Source of the DNA: Tillus elongatus
Lineage: Eukaryota > Arthropoda > Insecta > Coleoptera > Cleridae
Direction: 5' to 3'
Assembly: GCA_964006375.1 (NCBI GenBank)
Contig: OZ023265.1
Location: 12,783,295-12,847,294, forward strand
Length of the DNA stretch: 64,000 nt
A program made the position numbers and the translations under genes. Shown here one piece after another: positions 12,123 to 24,406 of the stretch. The notes under the pieces are model-generated. The model was given only the letters and a program-made list of their open reading frames with translations. It was not told the DNA's origin and did not search any database. Position 1 is the stretch's first letter, and the number at the start of each line of letters is the position of its first letter.

Positions 12123-13230
12123 GTTTAATCTGACCACACGTAGCTATTTGACACAGAGAAAGATATACGATTTGCGCAACGCATAACCTCGAAATCGACT
12201 ACGCTGATGCTAATTGCTAATATCTTATTAGGTTGATGTTTAAGTTAGATTATTGAAATTTTAATTTTAATTTTTTTTATTGTTTATATTTATTTCATTT
12301 TTAAAAAGTATGGATACAGCAATGGTAAATAAGTGTTGAAAAGAGTTCAAGTACGTTATGGTAGCGAATTTTTATTAAAATATTTCAAATGTTGACAACC
12401 CAATTTCACATTAAACTAGAGTCTTCAGTTTTGATATTTAGTAAAACCTATATAAAAGAAGCGTGGATACTAAATTTGAAAAATAACACAATGAGCTTCA
12501 CAGATAATTACAAATTTGTTTTAAAAACTTTTTTGTTATTTTGTTTGCAGAAATTCAAGCGATTACTATATGGAAAAATACTTACCTGTCACCTATAATT
12601 TCATAGATGGATTCCGTTTAAAAAATAAAAAATAAATTTTCGGTAAATTTGCAGATTAGAACATGGGGAGTATTTAGAAAAATATTTCCAGAAATATGCT
12701 TAGAACCCCGTCTGGATGCCCAAACCACAAGAAGAATTTCTTGCAAGAAAGTTACGGGACCAAGAGTAAATAGGGGTGCTGGGCGTAGAAGAATATAAAG
12801 AGGAAATGTGAGCGAAATGTGGGAAAGAGAAAGCTTAGTTGGACCGATTTAAGCTGCCTTTATTCCGTTTTCCAGCTATACCTCCTTCAAATCCTGTTTA
12901 CCGCGCGCAGAACCTCTATATTCACCGGAGGTTCAATAACTTACTTAGTGGTTGCTCCAAAGGAATCTTGCTTGTTTACATTGTTCCTGTTTGTGAATTG
13001 AGGATGATTGTAGGAATCCATAAGGTGAAGAAGAACCCCCGCGACGAAGCAGCGAACCAAGATTTTCAATTTATGTTTAAATTGTTATCCCATTTCATTT
13101 TTCAAAAATATTTTTCAAAAAATGCTTTTGAGGTTGCCTTGTTTGTCAGTCTTACATAGTAAGCTGCAATATTTTATCATTTTCAAAGAGTATGGATACA
13201 GCAACCGCAAATAAGTGTTGGAAAGGGGTG
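11961..13230. other. Unrecognised AT-rich stretch with a (CT)n tract
   Basis: Holds a (CT)n microsatellite at about 12083-12119 and a partial MITE terminus near 12354-12385 (ACGTTATGGTAGCGAATTTT). The frames at 12819-13159 have no recognisable domain. Confidence 0.4.
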
Positions 13231-13356
13231 GGTGCAGCAAAATGTCTCTTGGAGCGATCTTGCTAACTGTATACCAAATTTGAAGACGATATCTCGGTTC
13301 GTTTTAACGTTATCGTATCTTCAAACAGACAGACATACAGATACGTTCCCAAATCG

Positions 13357-14455
<1,099 letters not shown>

Positions 14456-14525
14456 TATATGTTTTAACACTTTTTACGACGTTTAAACGAAAGAAAATTT
14501 TTAACATTTTTGTCGCCGATGCCAT

Positions 14526-14601
14526 TTTTTTCCTACCTCAGGGCTCGTCTGCGGTTTTGCCGCCCCGATAGCACTGCAACCTTTGGCTTATTGTGCATCC
14601 A
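14526..14601 (-). mobile_element. LINE-B 3' chip, ~76 bp
   Basis: Only the last ~70 bp of LINE-B (3' UTR hairpin region) plus a short T run, minus orientation. The flanks CCGATGCCAT (14516-14525) and CCGATCCCAT (14602-14611) differ by one base and fit a target-site duplication. A related uninserted target exists at 56640-56680 (GTCGCCGATTCG...CTCCACACG). Confidence 0.75.
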
Positions 14602-14611
14602 CCGATCCCAT

Positions 14612-15107
14612 ACTTCCACACGTATTGACGATGTGGAAATAATAGCAAAACCTACATTTACCACAAATACGAGAAAATCCACAGAAACACTGCTTGAGGG
14701 TACAACAAATTAGATATCTCGCTCTATGTTACGCTTGCATTTTTGTCAGTATTACTAAAATAAGTGTCATTAAAAGACAGAAATAAAAGGAGTTCGTTTC
14801 TACATACCTGTCATTGTTAATGTCCTAAGACATGTGGCATCCTGCGAACCTGCTTATTTGCATGGCTGCTATCTACATATGAATGAATTTAAACAAGCAA
14901 TTTTATTTAACTGCTTTTAATAATGGCCTAATTGCATGAGTGGCCTCAGCTACTGATTACAGTACGGAGTCTTCTGCGACGTAGAAATACACGTCACGGC
15001 GAGTTTGCTCCACGACGTGTCTGTGAATTCACGGCCTTTTAAAAAAAATTAGAAACTTTCTTATGGAAAAACAAAATAAAATGGAGACTATACAATGAAT
15101 CAAAACG
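14612..15107. other. Spacer inside the large inverted repeat
   Basis: About 14480-14650 belongs to a dispersed repeat shared with 56590-56720. The rest is unrecognised AT-rich sequence. Confidence 0.35.
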
Positions 15108-16206
15108 TCTGGACGCAGCAAGTGCGTTATGGTAGTGAATTTTCATTAAAATTTTTTTGAATAGCAAATATGCGTGTTTTTTTTTTTAAGAAAGCGGGCA
15201 TCATATTTGGTTACCAGTATAATCAATATAGTAGAAACAATGTGCCATGTTTCTTCAAAATAACTTTATTGTTTGAAAATGTACAAAATGTCTGAAAGTA
15301 AATTTAAAGCGTTCCCGAAAAAACACCTTATAGGTTAATAGCAAATTAAGCTATTCAAATTTGAAGCTTTCAATGAAAATTTGCTACCATTGCTGCGTCC
15401 CGAATTTCTTTTCCTACAAACATGCATTATATTTCGAAAGAAAATGGAAAAATGCAATAACATAAGGCGTGTTCGATAAAAAAAAAACTTGTATCACCAA
15501 TGACCTATGGGCCACCCTGTGATTGTAGAAATAATTTTTTAAGCTGTAGCTCAAGACACCCTATAGTTAATGTATATATTTTTTTCGTATCTTGTATAAT
15601 AACGGATATATTGAGTTTTAATGATTTTTTACCTAAATTAGACAAAAATTATATACCATTAAACGATAAACTCTATAGCTAAGACCACTGCCAGAGCATT
15701 AGAGAAAGGGTCTATTTGAAATGAATTTTCTGGAAACATTTTAGTAAAATAAAGGACAATGACGGTTGAAGCTAAGACTTCAGATTTTGTAAAACACTCT
15801 TCTTAAGACATTTGCTTTCCATAGCTCGTATTAGTTACAGCTTCTTTGCCTAAATGTTGCCAATTTTGGACGTTTTAAATCGCGACTTTGACGTTTTGAG
15901 GAAACCCCTAATTTATTTTTCTTTAAATGCCTGTAACTTTTTTGTTTTAACCTACAGAGCTAAATTTTGGTAGGTAATTTGCCTATAATGATATAAACCC
16001 GCGTACCAAATTTGGTTGCCCTTACTTTGTTATTTCCGAAGATATATATTTTTTTTCGAAAGAAAACACAAAATTTTCCGGGAAACCTGGGCCGATTTTC
16101 TTGGATAACGATCTTATCCAAGCCACTTGCGAAAGGAAGGTATTCACCAAACTTTTTTAAATTCAAAACTCGGGATCTCCAAATTAGTGAATTTTTAAAG
16201 AAAATT
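15108..16206 (-). repeat. HPM repeat, long copy (right arm of the inverted repeat)
   Basis: Reverse complement of the 13357-14455 copy. It starts with a complete ~300-bp MITE (15108-15408), whose left end reads CTGGACGCAGCAAGTGCG. It runs back through the TGGCCCATA, GGGTGTC and AAGTTATAG blocks to the hairpin at 16180-16206. The (AT)n block and its flanks are deleted near 16160, so a copy can exist without the microsatellite. Confidence 0.75.
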
Positions 16207-16894
16207 CACTAAAAGGCAGACCCCCCGAAAATCACAAAAAATAATAAGAAAATTTTTTGTGGTTTTTGGTGTGATTTTGCTTTATCTTTTTCGTATGTGA
16301 TATAAGAAGTGAAATAAACTATAACTGTAAATTTTATGTGCCCTATTTTATACAAATATGGAGTAGTTTTGCTCAAAATCCTACTATAGCGTACTCTTTG
16401 ATACATTAGTCTTATAAAATAGAAATTTTCTTCCATGTCTGCGTCAAGTGCGAGTTGGTATAAATAAATTACAATCCTAATTAAATACATCAAACGAAAC
16501 AACGCACCGTTGCAATAAAATCCATTGAATTTACCTGGCAATGAGGTAATTTAGAATACAGCCGAGTTGAGATAATTTTTATAACGATCGATCTACTTTC
16601 TATGCCTTCCAGATACCATGTTCCTAATGCATTGTTTATTATCGACAACAGAATTAACGTCTGATAGAATAAATAATTTTCCACAAGGTGAATAATGCAA
16701 TTTATAAGGGCAAAAATGCTTATATTACGTCCATTATCAGAGCATTGCGTAATTTTCTTACAGAGGCCACAAGAAAATTACAAGAATAAATAGTTGGTTA
16801 CCAAGAAAACATAAAATAAGATGATAAAATTCATCTCAGTAAAAACATAAACAGTATGTTTTCAATTATGCTTAAAAGGGTCTATATGAGGTCT
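16207..16894. other. AT-rich stretch, nothing recognised
   Basis: Minus frames at 16209-16541 (110 residues) and 16490-16684 show no known motif and have low-complexity composition. No gene is called. Confidence 0.35.
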
Positions 16895-17055
16895 GTTTGT
16901 TTAATGTCGGCCTATTTTCGCAACTATGGTCAATCATCAACGCCAGGATGAAGTTTAAAGTACCACCCTGTAAATGTTGCCGAAACCATTAACTTCTGTA
17001 AACAGGGCTGGGATCTTTAACCTGCCCAACATTGAATGGTACAGGAGACTGACGA
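16895..17055 (-). mobile_element. SINE-1 fragment, 3' body only
   Basis: Minus-strand match to the 3' half of the tRNA-derived SINE at 48432-48750. Shared blocks include CTATGGTCAATCA, AACGCCAGG, GGGATCTTTAACCTGCCCAAC and ATTGAATGG. The tRNA-like head is missing. Confidence 0.6.
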
Positions 17056-17401
17056 ATTAGGCATCTCTTAAGTGAGAAACGTGGAGACATTCAAGTTAAA
17101 AGGTAATTTAACCTGAATAACGCTCTCGTGATCAATGGGGTCTATTTTGTAAAATAATAATATTAGCGTTGTTCTAAATAATGTAAGCTGCCACGTCGTA
17201 GCAAAACCGTGCCAATAAATTTTAAAACACACATTTTTGTTGTTAAATGGAAGTCCTATTTTGTAAAAAATAAAAAATATTAACGTTGCTTTCAATAGTG
17301 TAAGCCGTCGAATCGTAGTAACACCATGCCAACGAATTTCGAAACACAAATAATCATCGTAAAATGGAAGCTGAGCTAGTGAATTGTGAAATAATTCATT
17401 G

Positions 17402-17510
17402 ATTGTTGTTGCCCTTACTTGGTGAAACTGGTCTATACTACATTTTTATCTGTCTGAGGATGCTGTCAAGCAGCGAAACTAGTCACAGAAACGTTGAAGA
17501 ACATCCGAGA
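17402..17510 (+). ncRNA. Hammerhead-ribozyme-like motif
   Basis: A compact hammerhead layout lies at 17449-17489: stem I 5' strand TCTGT (17449-17453), core CTGAGGA (17454-17460), one extra T, stem II GCTG-TCAAG-CAGC (17462-17474), GAAA (17475-17478), a minimal stem III ending GTC (17482-17484), and stem I 3' strand ACAGA (17485-17489) complementary to the first. Penelope-like elements are known to carry such minimal hammerheads. No PLE protein is next to it. The extra base between core and stem II may weaken activity. Confidence 0.5.
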
Positions 17511-17757
17511 ACATCTATTTTTTATTTTTATTTTTTTATTTCAACATCCTCCGGTGACGTGCTGAATAGTCTCTGATGGCTAACAGCCAAATATACATTT
17601 GTCATCTTGCCCCGAATTAATTATACTCAACTATAAACTTCAGGTAGTTTCTTGTTGAGATGACCTGATCTTGTATGGCCAGCAAGAACCCCCCTGTCTC
17701 TGGAAACATCCTTTTTTTTATGTCAACAACACACCACGAGGGCTTACAGCCTAAATA

Positions 17758-18402
17758 CTATCGTACCGTGGGTGTTGACAAAGAGGAAAGAGGCAACTTG
17801 TTAATTCTGGACTTGAAGGTTTGGAGGTTCGAAGGAGAAGGAAAAACATGTGCCGGCAAGGAATTCCACAACTCGGAAGTCCTCGGGACAAAAGAGCGGG
17901 CATAGCAAGATGTTCCAAGTCTGGTGACCTGGACAGTAAAAGGGTACATTCGCTCTGTTCCCCTGGTAGATCTGCTGGGGTCAGCAGGTGGGGGAACCAT
18001 GGAGGAAAGCTCCTCTGAACAGTGCCCGTGCAGATATCTATAAAAGAGAGAGAGGTCACCAACGGCACGTCGGTGGGCAAGAGATGGCAGCCTTTGGGTG
18101 AGGGTATGGTCACCGATTAGAGGTATAGCTCTCTTTTGAATGGAGTCCAGGATAGCGAGTGTAGAAGCGGCAGCTGCACCCCAGATGTGGGAGCAGTATT
18201 CAAGGTTTGGCCTTGTTTGTGAAGTATATAAGGTATAGAGATTAGCCGGTGAAAAGTATTTGCGAGCCCGGAAGAGGAAACCTAATTTCTTAGCAGTCGC
18301 TTCTGCAATTGATGTGACATGTTGGTGCCAATTAAGATTTCGATCCACAGAAATGCCAACAAGAGAAAAGGACTTATTACTTTGAATAACTTGGTTGTTC
18401 AT
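17758..18402 (-). pseudogene. LINE-A reverse-transcriptase C-terminal region
   Basis: A 214-residue frame with the family's C-terminal motifs: LVGISVDRNLNWHQHVTSI, RPNLEYCSHIWG, RTSELWNSLPAHVFPSP. The frame begins at an internal methionine (MNNQVIQSN). Upstream sequence is separated from it by frame damage and the LINE-B insertion. Confidence 0.8.
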
Positions 18403-18483
18403 TGTGATAGGTCTAGGGCTCTCTTATGAGAAAGAAAGCAAGACCGAGATTTGGTGGGGTTGAATTGTACAAGATTTCTACTT

Positions 18484-19344
18484 TTTTTTTTTTTTTTGTT
18501 CCCTCAGGGCTCGTCCGCGGCCTTGCCGCCCCGATAGCACCGCAACCCTTGGTTGATTGTGCATACCCCTAGTCTTACTCCACCCATTCCAAAATCACTG
18601 TGCCTTGAACTAGTCTGCACAGCGATTGGTAGGGTGAAGTTTTATATTGCTCTGTCTCCGGTCTAGAGTGACCGTAGATCAGTTGTCTTTTCCGGTCCAG
18701 AGCTATACACTCGCACAAGATGTGCTGGGCTGATTCCTCCCCCTCGCCGCAGAGTCTGCATGCGAGGTCCCCTTCGAACCGCCCCATTTTATGTAGGTGT
18801 TTCTTGACGGCCATGTGTCCGTCAAGAGACCTGTTGTGTTTCTGAGCTGTCCTCTGCTAAGGTTTAGCAGCTCCACAGCTCTCTTTGAACTGGGTCCGTC
18901 AATTATTGACTTCCCATGTCTGAGCCCTGGACAGTCCGCCCAGTACACCTTGTGTTGGTTTCTGACCCAGGACTTAATGGCTCCCCTGGCAGTGCTCTTT
19001 GACACGCCCAGAGCCGGTTCTGGTCCCATAAATGGTTCTGCTGACCCCCTCTTTGCGAGACTGTCAGCTTCTTCATTGCCTTTGACCCCCGAGTGACCCG
19101 GCACCCAGATGAGGGTCACCTCATTCTGCCCAGCCAGGTCGCTCGTCTCGTCTCGGCACTCACTCACCAGCCAGGAATTTACCCGTGGGCTACTTAGTGC
19201 CTTAAGGGCTGCCTGGCTGTCTGTGGCTATGAGGATCCGCTTGTTGGTGTAGCCCCTCCTCTTGTTCTCCCGCACACAGTGCAGGATGGCGTACATCTCG
19301 GCCTGAAACACCGTTGCATGGGCTCCGAGGGAAATACCGTGACT
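18484..19344 (-). mobile_element. LINE-B nested in LINE-A, with target duplication
   Basis: An 861-bp 5'-truncated LINE-B on the minus strand. AAGATTTCTACTT flanks it at 18471-18483 and 19345-19357. The T run at 18483-18498 is its poly-A tail. One C is missing near 18818 (GTGTCCGTC for GTGTCCCGTC), which shifts the frame and separates the Cys/His tail (18575-18814) from the RNase H part. Confidence 0.95.
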
Positions 19345-19923
19345 AAGATTTCTACTTGCCCAGTCTAATATTTTTTGGAGATCCACGGAGACAGAACCAT
19401 CCATGAGTCTGCGATCCTCATATAATTGGGCTAAAGAGACAGGCTTAGAATATTGTATATTTGAGTGGAGGGTGCTGACGTCCGCGTAACTGTGAACTGG
19501 GTTGGATGTGCTAGAAAGGAGGTCATTGATGTGGAGAAGAAACAAAGTAGGGGCTAAAGCTGAACCTTGAGGAACTCCTGCATTAAATGGATACAGTTTA
19601 GAGGAATGGCCATCCACAAGAACAGAAATGCTCCTGTTGGAGAGGAAATTTGCTGGCCAGGTACAAAGTTTTGGTGGTAGGCCATAGGCCGGAAGTTTAT
19701 TAAGCAGCGCTGCGTGCCAGACCTGGTCGAATGCTTTGGATATGTCTAGAGCAACAATCTGGGATTCACCGTGTAGTTCCATAGGCTTGTTCCAAGAATG
19801 GGTGACAAAGGAAAGGAGGTCGGCAGTCGATCTGCGCTGACGGAATCCATACTGCCTGTCATGGATTAGACTGTGTTTTTCAAGAAATTTTAGTAATTCG
19901 GTGTTTATATACTTTTCCATCAC
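18703..19923 (-). pseudogene. Accidental in-frame fusion: LINE-A reverse transcriptase + LINE-B RNase H
   Basis: A 406-residue open frame that crosses the nested insertion. Residues 1-193 are LINE-A reverse transcriptase: YGFRQRRSTADLL, VALDISKAFDQVWH with the first catalytic D60, GVPQG at 116-120, and HSYADV at 144-149, where the expected second aspartate of YADD is V. From about residue 194 (SHGISLGAHATVFQAEM) the sequence is LINE-B RNase H with ATDSQ and GNEEADSLA. The C-terminus is frameshifted. The fusion arose by insertion in the same orientation and frame; there is no sign that it is used. Confidence 0.85.
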
Positions 19924-20470
19924 TTTAGAGACGACTGAAAGGAGAGAAATAGGCCTGAAGTTGCTAGGAAGCGCTTTGGATCCTTTCTTGGGGATGGGTT
20001 ATACTCGAGCAGTTTTCCAGTTACTAAAGAATATTCCTTTATTGTCTGGAACAGACGAGTCAGGACAGGAGCAAGTTCTGGAGCGCATTTTTTGAGAACA
20101 ATTGCTGGGATCTCGTCAAGGCCAGAGGCTTTCCTGGTATTAAGAGAAGAGAGCATCTTTCGTACCTTTTTAGTTTTGAAAATGATATCCGTCATTTTAT
20201 GCGCGACATTGGGGACTGTTGGTGGTTGAACATTTGGAGGTGGGTTGAGAGTAGAATTTCCGGCGAACAATGAAGCAAAAAGTTCAGCCTTGCCCAGGGC
20301 GGTAGAAACAATTTCATCCTCTGAGGCAAGAGGTGGGAACGTGCTTTTGCAGAAATTATTCCCAATAAATTTAGCAAGAGTCCAGAAGGGTTTGCCGCCG
20401 TTGGAGCTTAAGAGGACTTTGTTTTTGATGTGGTTATTAAACGAGTTTTTTGCCTCAGAAAGAATGCGGA
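19920..20470 (-). pseudogene. LINE-A region upstream of the reverse-transcriptase palm
   Basis: Minus-strand frames joined by shifts read SLNTRKASGLDEIPAIVLKK and APVLTRLFQTIKE, the typical start of a LINE reverse transcriptase. Upstream (about 20270-20470) is a linker reading SNGGKPFWTLAKFIG in another frame. Frame shifts near 19960 and 20240 break it. Confidence 0.75.
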
Positions 20471-20497
20471 CATAGCGTTTTTTATTATTGAAAGAAT

Positions 20498-22762
20498 GAC
20501 CAATCTAAAAAACAAAACCAAAAGCTACATTCCTGGATAGAGTTGCCTTGTATGTTACAAATTTTTTCTATAAAAACCATCAGCTACATCTATTAATGTA
20601 GTCGGCCTTACTTCTATACAAACAATTTATCATTTTGCGCCACTTTAAATTCTGCCATAGCATCAAATTCGCAATATGACAGTAATTAAATAGCAATTAA
20701 TAAAGCGGTTGATTTAATGATATCATAACGCCTGAAGCCTCAATGGAAAGCAATCACTATTGATTAGTCTGTCTACATAACCAGGGTATTTATTGTGGTG
20801 AAGGGTTACACCACAGGCATTTATTGTTGGCGTAAGCTGGCAAACTGTCTGGAATATCAATGAGAAGGAATCCCTGAAAATTACACAGTAGTTATTTCAT
20901 TATTACTGGAATCTTTAAAGATTCACAACGCACTATTTATTTAGAAGGTACTCTCCAAACTATAAAATAGTCTTCCTGGAATTTGGAACTATAAAAATAA
21001 TAATTAAACGATAAAAAATAAAGCTCTCTTTCTTCAGCTTACTACTCAAGAGGATGTGTTCGTCGTTAGCCTCTCTAAAATGGTGACTGCCCCTTTGAAA
21101 GTCTTTGAAATCCTTAGTTTTTCTTAGCAAATCCCTAATAAGTTCACGTTTGTCTCCTATTTACTTCTGCAAGACAAAGCCAAGAAAACAAAACAGTACG
21201 CACACATCCTTGATATTCTCTATTACTACATAAATAACAGCCAGATTAGGAACTACAGGCAGATAGACCAGTTAAAATAATTACAAAAAAAAAACACAAC
21301 GAACAAATTCCGCATACTTACACACAAAGTGGTGACACAAGCTTTTGAATAAGACATAATAACTTATTTAAAATCAAGACATTCAATATACTTAAATTTT
21401 AATCAAAGTAATAGACAAAACCGTACATTAAAAATATATCCTATTATAAAAAAGACATTTTATAAATTAAGTTATCTATTACTGCAAGATGCGCACAGAA
21501 GTGGTCTAGCCTGGAAGGCTCCCTCAAAAACAATCAACACCTTATGAACCTTGCATACCCAAAAGGAAGTATCTAATAACGTTATACCTTAGTTGAGCCT
21601 TTTATGTTATCCAAATGTTTATTCACGATATATTTTATGTTCTCGGCTGGCTCTACAGGATGGGTTTAGATCATGTTCAATGTAAAAGTAGTTATCCAAA
21701 TGGCGCCCAACGTGGGGCGATGAAAAAAACCACAATAAAGATGGTGGTAATGGAGTTATGCTGAAAGTATCCCCAAAAACTGACTTTGACGACGAAACTT
21801 TATTCTGAATTTCAATAAGGTTTTACATAAACATACATTTTGTATCTTCCTTTAAAGCCTAACGCCCAGCTAGTTTATAAATACTATATAACAAATTACA
21901 AGCTCATTCACTTGATTATTGAGTCACAAAATGGGTGCGTACTAGCTTTTTAAATAGAACAGACGATGTCACCAAAAATATTCATATCGGAAGAGGGGAC
22001 ATTTTAATGTTCGGATGCTTGAGGAATCAGAATCTGTTGAGAAGTTTATAGTTTATAAAATTATAATTTCTCACCATTAGGTAGTTAAGATACACCTATC
22101 TATATTTTATTAAATTACATACGGAGTAATAAGTACACGTTTCTAAACGCAACGATCTAATTATTAATTAGTCATAATATGAAGGAAAGCGGTAATTAAT
22201 TTATTAATTACGTATTGGATTACCCTTCCAGTGTTTGATATACCATGATTAGATGCTATCTAGCACATACTAATAATTTAAAGAATTTATCTGACGATCT
22301 TTACCACGGTTCAATTCATTGAGTAATAAACAGAAATTTATAATAGTGTAAATAATAAATTTTGTGATTATCAAACACTAAAATTATAGATCTATTACAT
22401 ACATTACACGGCGTTAATCACGGACAAAAATTAGGCAGAGGGTAATAAAAATAATATAGGAGGCAAGGTTCATAAAAAAATAAAAACCTATAAATTATTT
22501 GACGATCATGGAAGTAAAATCAAAATTGAAGTGTGAATAAAAGTAATTACCTTTGATAACGAGAGAAAAAATATTTATAGCCTATAAGTCACTCTTAGAT
22601 ATTTACCCGGAATGTTCATTATAAGCCACTACTTTCATAATTAAGAGGGGACTGATGACATACTATATTTTATTAATACACCGTCATTAATAAGATGTGT
22701 AATGCTACATTAACAACATATAGAACTATTGACTTACTATTGGGAAGATCCTAAACCTAAAT
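20498..22762. other. AT-rich stretch, no gene recognised
   Basis: No open frame over 60 residues with a recognisable domain. The only notable site is a tRNA-Lys-complementary 18-mer at 21701-21718, listed separately. Confidence 0.4.
21701..21718 (+). other. Candidate LTR-retrotransposon primer-binding site (tRNA-Lys)
   Basis: TGGCGCCCAACGTGGGGC is complementary to the 3' end of a standard animal tRNA-Lys including CCA, the usual minus-strand primer site of many LTR retrotransposons. I could not delimit an LTR or gag/pol remains around it, so this may be a relic. Confidence 0.45.
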
Positions 22763-22928
22763 GTGGCTATAAGTAGTAGTAGTAGTAGTAGCAGTGGTGG
22801 GGAGGCCAACGCCAAGCAAGTAGGCCATAATGCGTCCTTGTTGCCAACCCCAGCAACCCAGCAACCATGCTCTACTCTTCCTAGGTTCCGTCGTCAAACC
22901 GCCTCGAACTCTAAATGAAGGCCGTGAC

Positions 22929-24398
22929 TAGTGATGGGTTGTTATTTAACAGTCTGTTATATTTTAACTGTTGTCGAGCCGCAACAGTAACAACCTGTTA
23001 TGGATATATACAAATAACAGGTACAGTGGAGGGGATGCTGTTGCGCTTTACACTAGAACTCGGAGTCGTATCTGTTTCTGTTGTCGTATCTGTTTCTGTT
23101 GCACTGCTACGATGAAGCAACTTCTGTTTTCATCCGCAACTGTTATAACAGGATGAATGGACATGAGACTGGGAATGGGGTATAGAGCGGACTTTACTTC
23201 ATAACATAATACTGTTTTCATCCGCAACTGTTATAACAGGATGAATGGACATGAGACTGGGAATGGGGTATAGAGTATAGAGCGGACTTTACTTCATACA
23301 TAACTACTTTATACTAGTGTGCTCACAGCTTTGGGAACGTAGGGTTGTCGGTACAATGAAACTCTTAAATTTTGACAGGTTGTTGATTCACACAAGACAC
23401 ACACATATATTTACAATTTATAAACAAACACAAAATATGAAAAATGTAAATAAAAAGGCTGTATATGTAGCAAGTGAAAATTGTTAAAAATGAACTATAT
23501 CACTGTAAAAATAAAATCAGGTCACCGCGTATATAAAAAAATAATCACATAGTCGTTGACGTAAACTCAATCTTCATTAGATAACTCGATATGCTGATGG
23601 CATTTTTGTTTTAAGAAAAAACTGATATGTATACAAACGTACAGTTATGCTTTAACGTGAGTCCTTAGGTATTATATTATATTAGGTAGTTTTTTGCTCA
23701 TTCTTCTTTGCCTTATGTAACTAATAAATCAATATTCCTTTTTACTTTTCACTTTGGAAATCTAAGAAATAGGTCCGATTTTAAACATCTTTTTTTTATT
23801 ACTACTGCAAAATAAAAAATCGCTGAAACTTAAAAATCTCAGAAACAGTACCAATTTTAATGAAATTATAGAAATATTCCCTGTACCCGGTATAATTGAA
23901 ACCAGACACACTTCGCCCTATAGGTAGAGAGAAAAAAATTAGTTTTAATTTTAAAAAAAATATTTATTTTATTTTTTGCTTACAATAATTCATTTATTTT
24001 ATATAGTTCTCATTTTCAAGGAAAAGATGACTCTAGAGGTTTTCAAGCTCAATGCTTAACTAATACTTAATTAGTTAAGAAAATTCGAAAGAAATTCTGC
24101 ATTGTTGAATTTTTTACCAAATTATTATTAGTGATGAATACCCAAAAAAAACCTCCATCATTTTTTTAATAAAAAATTTATTAATTGTTTTAAACATAAT
24201 ACAAGAATATTTTTTATTTTAAACATTACCCAACTACACCACCGGACGGGTTCAGCTACTGTTACTACGTCTACGTGGAATTCTTAATAATTCATAGTTC
24301 ATACTGTTATTTTCAACCTGTTATATTTAACTGTTATTCCTAAATAACAGTAACAGGTGCGACCTGTTAAAGCAATATAACAGTTTTTCCCATCACTA
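22929..24398. mobile_element. Non-autonomous hAT-type DNA transposon 1
   Basis: 1470 bp bounded by inverted TAGTGATGGG / CCCATCACTA and by identical 8-bp duplications GCCGTGAC at 22921-22928 and 24399-24406. An 8-bp duplication and this terminus fit the hAT superfamily. Both ends are crowded with short CTGTTA/TAACAG boxes, possibly transposase-binding sites. No transposase frame is present. It contains an 85-90 bp tandem duplication (23124-23300). Its left end matches the reversed right end of the element at 30440-31986, so the two copies lie in opposite orientation. Confidence 0.9.
23124..23300 (+). repeat. Tandem duplication of ~88 bp inside hAT element 1
   Basis: The block beginning CTGTTTTCATCCGCAACTGT and ending GGACTTTACTTCATA occurs twice in a row. 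The second copy has a small GTATAGA duplication. Confidence 0.85.
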
Positions 24399-24406
24399 GC
24401 CGTGAC

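Larger units (their letters stand above)
17724..20497 (-). mobile_element. LINE-A, longest copy, split by LINE-B
   Basis: Minus-strand LINE-A, 3' end at about 17724 (A-rich tail preceded by GTGTGTTGT), truncated at its 5' end near 20497. It covers the linker upstream of the reverse transcriptase, the palm and the C-terminal region. A LINE-B copy (18484-19344) interrupts it. Frames are broken near 19925-19970 and the catalytic YADD reads YADV, so it is dead. The regions 17724-18483 and 19345-20497 join if the insertion is removed. Confidence 0.9.
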
